A DNA stretch of 23,291 nt from CAYWTX01 sp964461295 (lineage in GTDB: Bacteria; Planctomycetota; Phycisphaerae; SM23-33), in the NCBI GenBank assembly GCA_964461295.1, contig CAYWTX010000643.1, forward strand, positions 1 through 23,291. Reading direction: 5' to 3'. This document shows, piece by piece, positions 22,050-23,291 of the stretch (positions within the stretch are counted from its first letter, which is position 1; every line of letters starts with the position of its first letter). A model generated the notes under the pieces. The model did no database searches. It had not been told where the DNA came from and was given only the letters and a program-made list of their open reading frames with translations. The position numbers and the translations under genes were made by a program.

Positions 22050-23291
22050 TCAGGGCGGGTCGCCCCAGTCGGGCACGGCCAGCGTTTCGCCGCCTTTCAG
22101 CGCCGAGCGGTGGGCGGCGACGCCCGCGGCCATGTAACGCACCGCCTCCCAGACGTTGATGGCCGGGTGGCGGTCGCGGCAGACGGCGTCCACGAATTCG
22201 TGGATCATGAACGCGTGGGACCCCCCGTGGCCGCCGTACGTCGCCTCCTCCACGGTGGAGACCAGCAGGTCCTCGTCGAGGTACTGGTCCGAGGCGTGGC
22301 CGGTGCGGGTGCTCAACAGCGTCCGCCCGCAGGCACGGTATGCCTCCAGGACCTCCGGCGGCAGGGCGTCGCGCATCTCCTCGGGCACCACGTCGCGCGT
22401 CGAGCCGAGCGTGCGGAACCTGCGCTGGTCGAAGGCCGCGTCGGACCCGAACACGCCGATGACGGAGTAGTTTCCCCGGCCGACCATCCTCCGCGCTTCG
22501 ATGCATCGCCCGATGGCCCCGCCGCGAGACCGGAACAGGGCGATCTCGTTGGCCAGGCGCCCGTCGAAGTAGTTGTCGCCGGGCGGGCCGGGCTGGCCGA
22601 AGCACGAGACCTTGACCATGGGCTCCCCCAGCACGCTGATGGGCCCGCAGGTCGAATGCGTGGGGTAGTGCATGGGCCCGTCGATGGCGCCGCGCCGGCG
22701 GCAGTCCTGCTCGATGCTCTGCCACTCGCGTCCCGCGGCGCTGGCCAGGCGGTGCCGGCGGACCTCGCGCAGGCTGCACCCCGGCGCGTCCACGTGGTGG
22801 GTGTACTGCGACTCGACGCACGCGATGTCCCCGAACGCGCGGCGGCGCGCTTCCCGCCGGCAAAACATCAGCTCCAGGTAGTAGTACGCCGTCTCGCCCA
22901 GCATGTACTGCCTGCCCGACCGTTTGACGGCCGACACCAGCTTGTCGCACCAGTCCAGGATCGCGGCGCCGTCGGGCAGTTCGATGATCGGCACGGCGCT
23001 GAACACGTGCTTGCCCGACTCCAGGGCCTGGATCGCCTGGGGGGCGTGCAGCCACGGCTGCGTGAAGATCGCCACCGCGTCCAGGTTCGAGCGGCACAGG
23101 GCGTCCAGGTCGGCGTATACGTCGTCGGCCGCCAGCTTGCCGTTGCAGAGCGGATGGCCAACCCACGCGCGCACCCGCTCCGCCTCCCGGTCGCACAGGG
23201 CGATCCGGCTGACTTCCGGATGGAACGCGAAGAGGCGGATGAACTGCCGCCCGAACACGCCGGCGCCCACAACTCCAACGCTGATTGCCAC
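22050..23291 (-). CDS. Gfo/Idh/MocA family oxidoreductase (start at window edge)
   Basis: NAD(P)-dependent dehydrogenase-like protein, probably acting on a sugar or cyclitol. The N-terminus shows the Rossmann motif ISVGVVGAGVFGRQF, then IALCDREAERV, LDAVAIFTQPWLHAPQAIQALESGKHVFSAVP (the family's cofactor and EKP region, here SAVP in place of EKP), and the C-terminal beta-sheet domain with HYPTHSTCGPISVLGEP and ending HAFMIHEFVDAVCRDRHPAINVWEAVRYMAAGVAAHRSAL. 413 residues are visible, starting with GTG at the last base of the window; the true start may be this GTG or lie just outside. The usual EKP lysine is not evident, so catalysis may be altered. It ends 99 nt before the SGNH gene on the same strand. 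Confidence 0.88.
   Translation of the reverse strand: MAISVGVVGAGVFGRQFIRLFAFHPEVSRIALCDREAERVRAWVGHPLCNGKLAADDVYADLDALCRSNLDAVAIFTQPWLHAPQAIQALESGKHVFSAVPIIELPDGAAILDWCDKLVSAVKRSGRQYMLGETAYYYLELMFCRREARRRAFGDIACVESQYTHHVDAPGCSLREVRRHRLASAAGREWQSIEQDCRRRGAIDGPMHYPTHSTCGPISVLGEPMVKVSCFGQPGPPGDNYFDGRLANEIALFRSRGGAIGRCIEARRMVGRGNYSVIGVFGSDAAFDQRRFRTLGSTRDVVPEEMRDALPPEVLEAYRACGRTLLSTRTGHASDQYLDEDLLVSTVEEATYGGHGGSHAFMIHEFVDAVCRDRHPAINVWEAVRYMAAGVAAHRSALKGGETLAVPDWGDPP

Noticed and set aside
20407..23196. A 929-residue minus-strand open frame spanning three genes.
   Set aside because: Only its last 257 residues are a real protein (GNAT); the rest is out of frame with the SGNH hydrolase and the oxidoreductase.

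Overview
The window is a GC-rich bacterial chromosome segment carrying both housekeeping and accessory genes. It reads most like a planctomycete or a close relative. The reasons are a PQQ-type beta-propeller protein with the 'GPYRGPMNNG' style N-terminus, a secreted SGNH hydrolase with a Thr-Arg-Pro-rich tail, a Gfo/Idh/MocA oxidoreductase, a stand-alone EboE-type TIM-barrel protein, and many small dispersed repeats between genes (for example the ACCACGAATTACACGAAT type). This assignment is inference; no rRNA is present to settle it.

Positions 1-5138 (minus strand) hold a compact chemotaxis operon read as cheY, cheX, cheA, cheW and then a methyl-accepting chemotaxis protein that runs off the left edge. 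The receptor carries a CZB zinc-binding domain as its sensory region. The CheA kinase has a tandem MshEN-like repeat between its phosphotransfer and dimerisation domains, and its gene is split by a single-base frameshift at about 2652. Upstream is a tRNA-Val(GAC) (5388-5461, minus) with its own strong promoter and an unusual C at position 33.

Positions 5632-10560 (plus strand) carry lemA, an HtpX-like M48 membrane protease, an unrecognised membrane-anchored protein, an amidase_2/PGRP-type amidase (probable lipoprotein) and eboE. Positions 10695-15025 (minus strand) carry a DUF4328-type membrane protein, then groES - a small unknown gene - groEL, and a degenerate receiver-domain protein. The unknown gene sits inside the chaperonin operon with a strong ribosome-binding site overlapping the groES stop.

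Positions 15470-17278 encode the secreted PQQ-like beta-propeller protein. From 17500 to 20500 the window is mobile and decaying DNA: a tyrosine recombinase truncated before its catalytic His/Arg/Tyr residues, a frameshifted SEC-C zinc-motif pseudogene antisense to the recombinase tail, and a complete insertion sequence of 1932 bp. The insertion sequence has 17-bp perfect terminal inverted repeats, a 9-bp target duplication, a DUF6788-type small protein and a DDE transposase. It landed in the 3' end of a GNAT acetyltransferase gene and replaced that protein's C-terminal tail. The GNAT gene is translationally coupled to the SGNH hydrolase upstream, and a Gfo/Idh/MocA-type oxidoreductase (minus) ends the window.

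No defence system, CRISPR array or biosynthetic cluster is visible. The most unusual items are the gene inside groESL, the MshEN-like module in CheA, the tRNA with C33, and the IS/SEC-C/recombinase graveyard.
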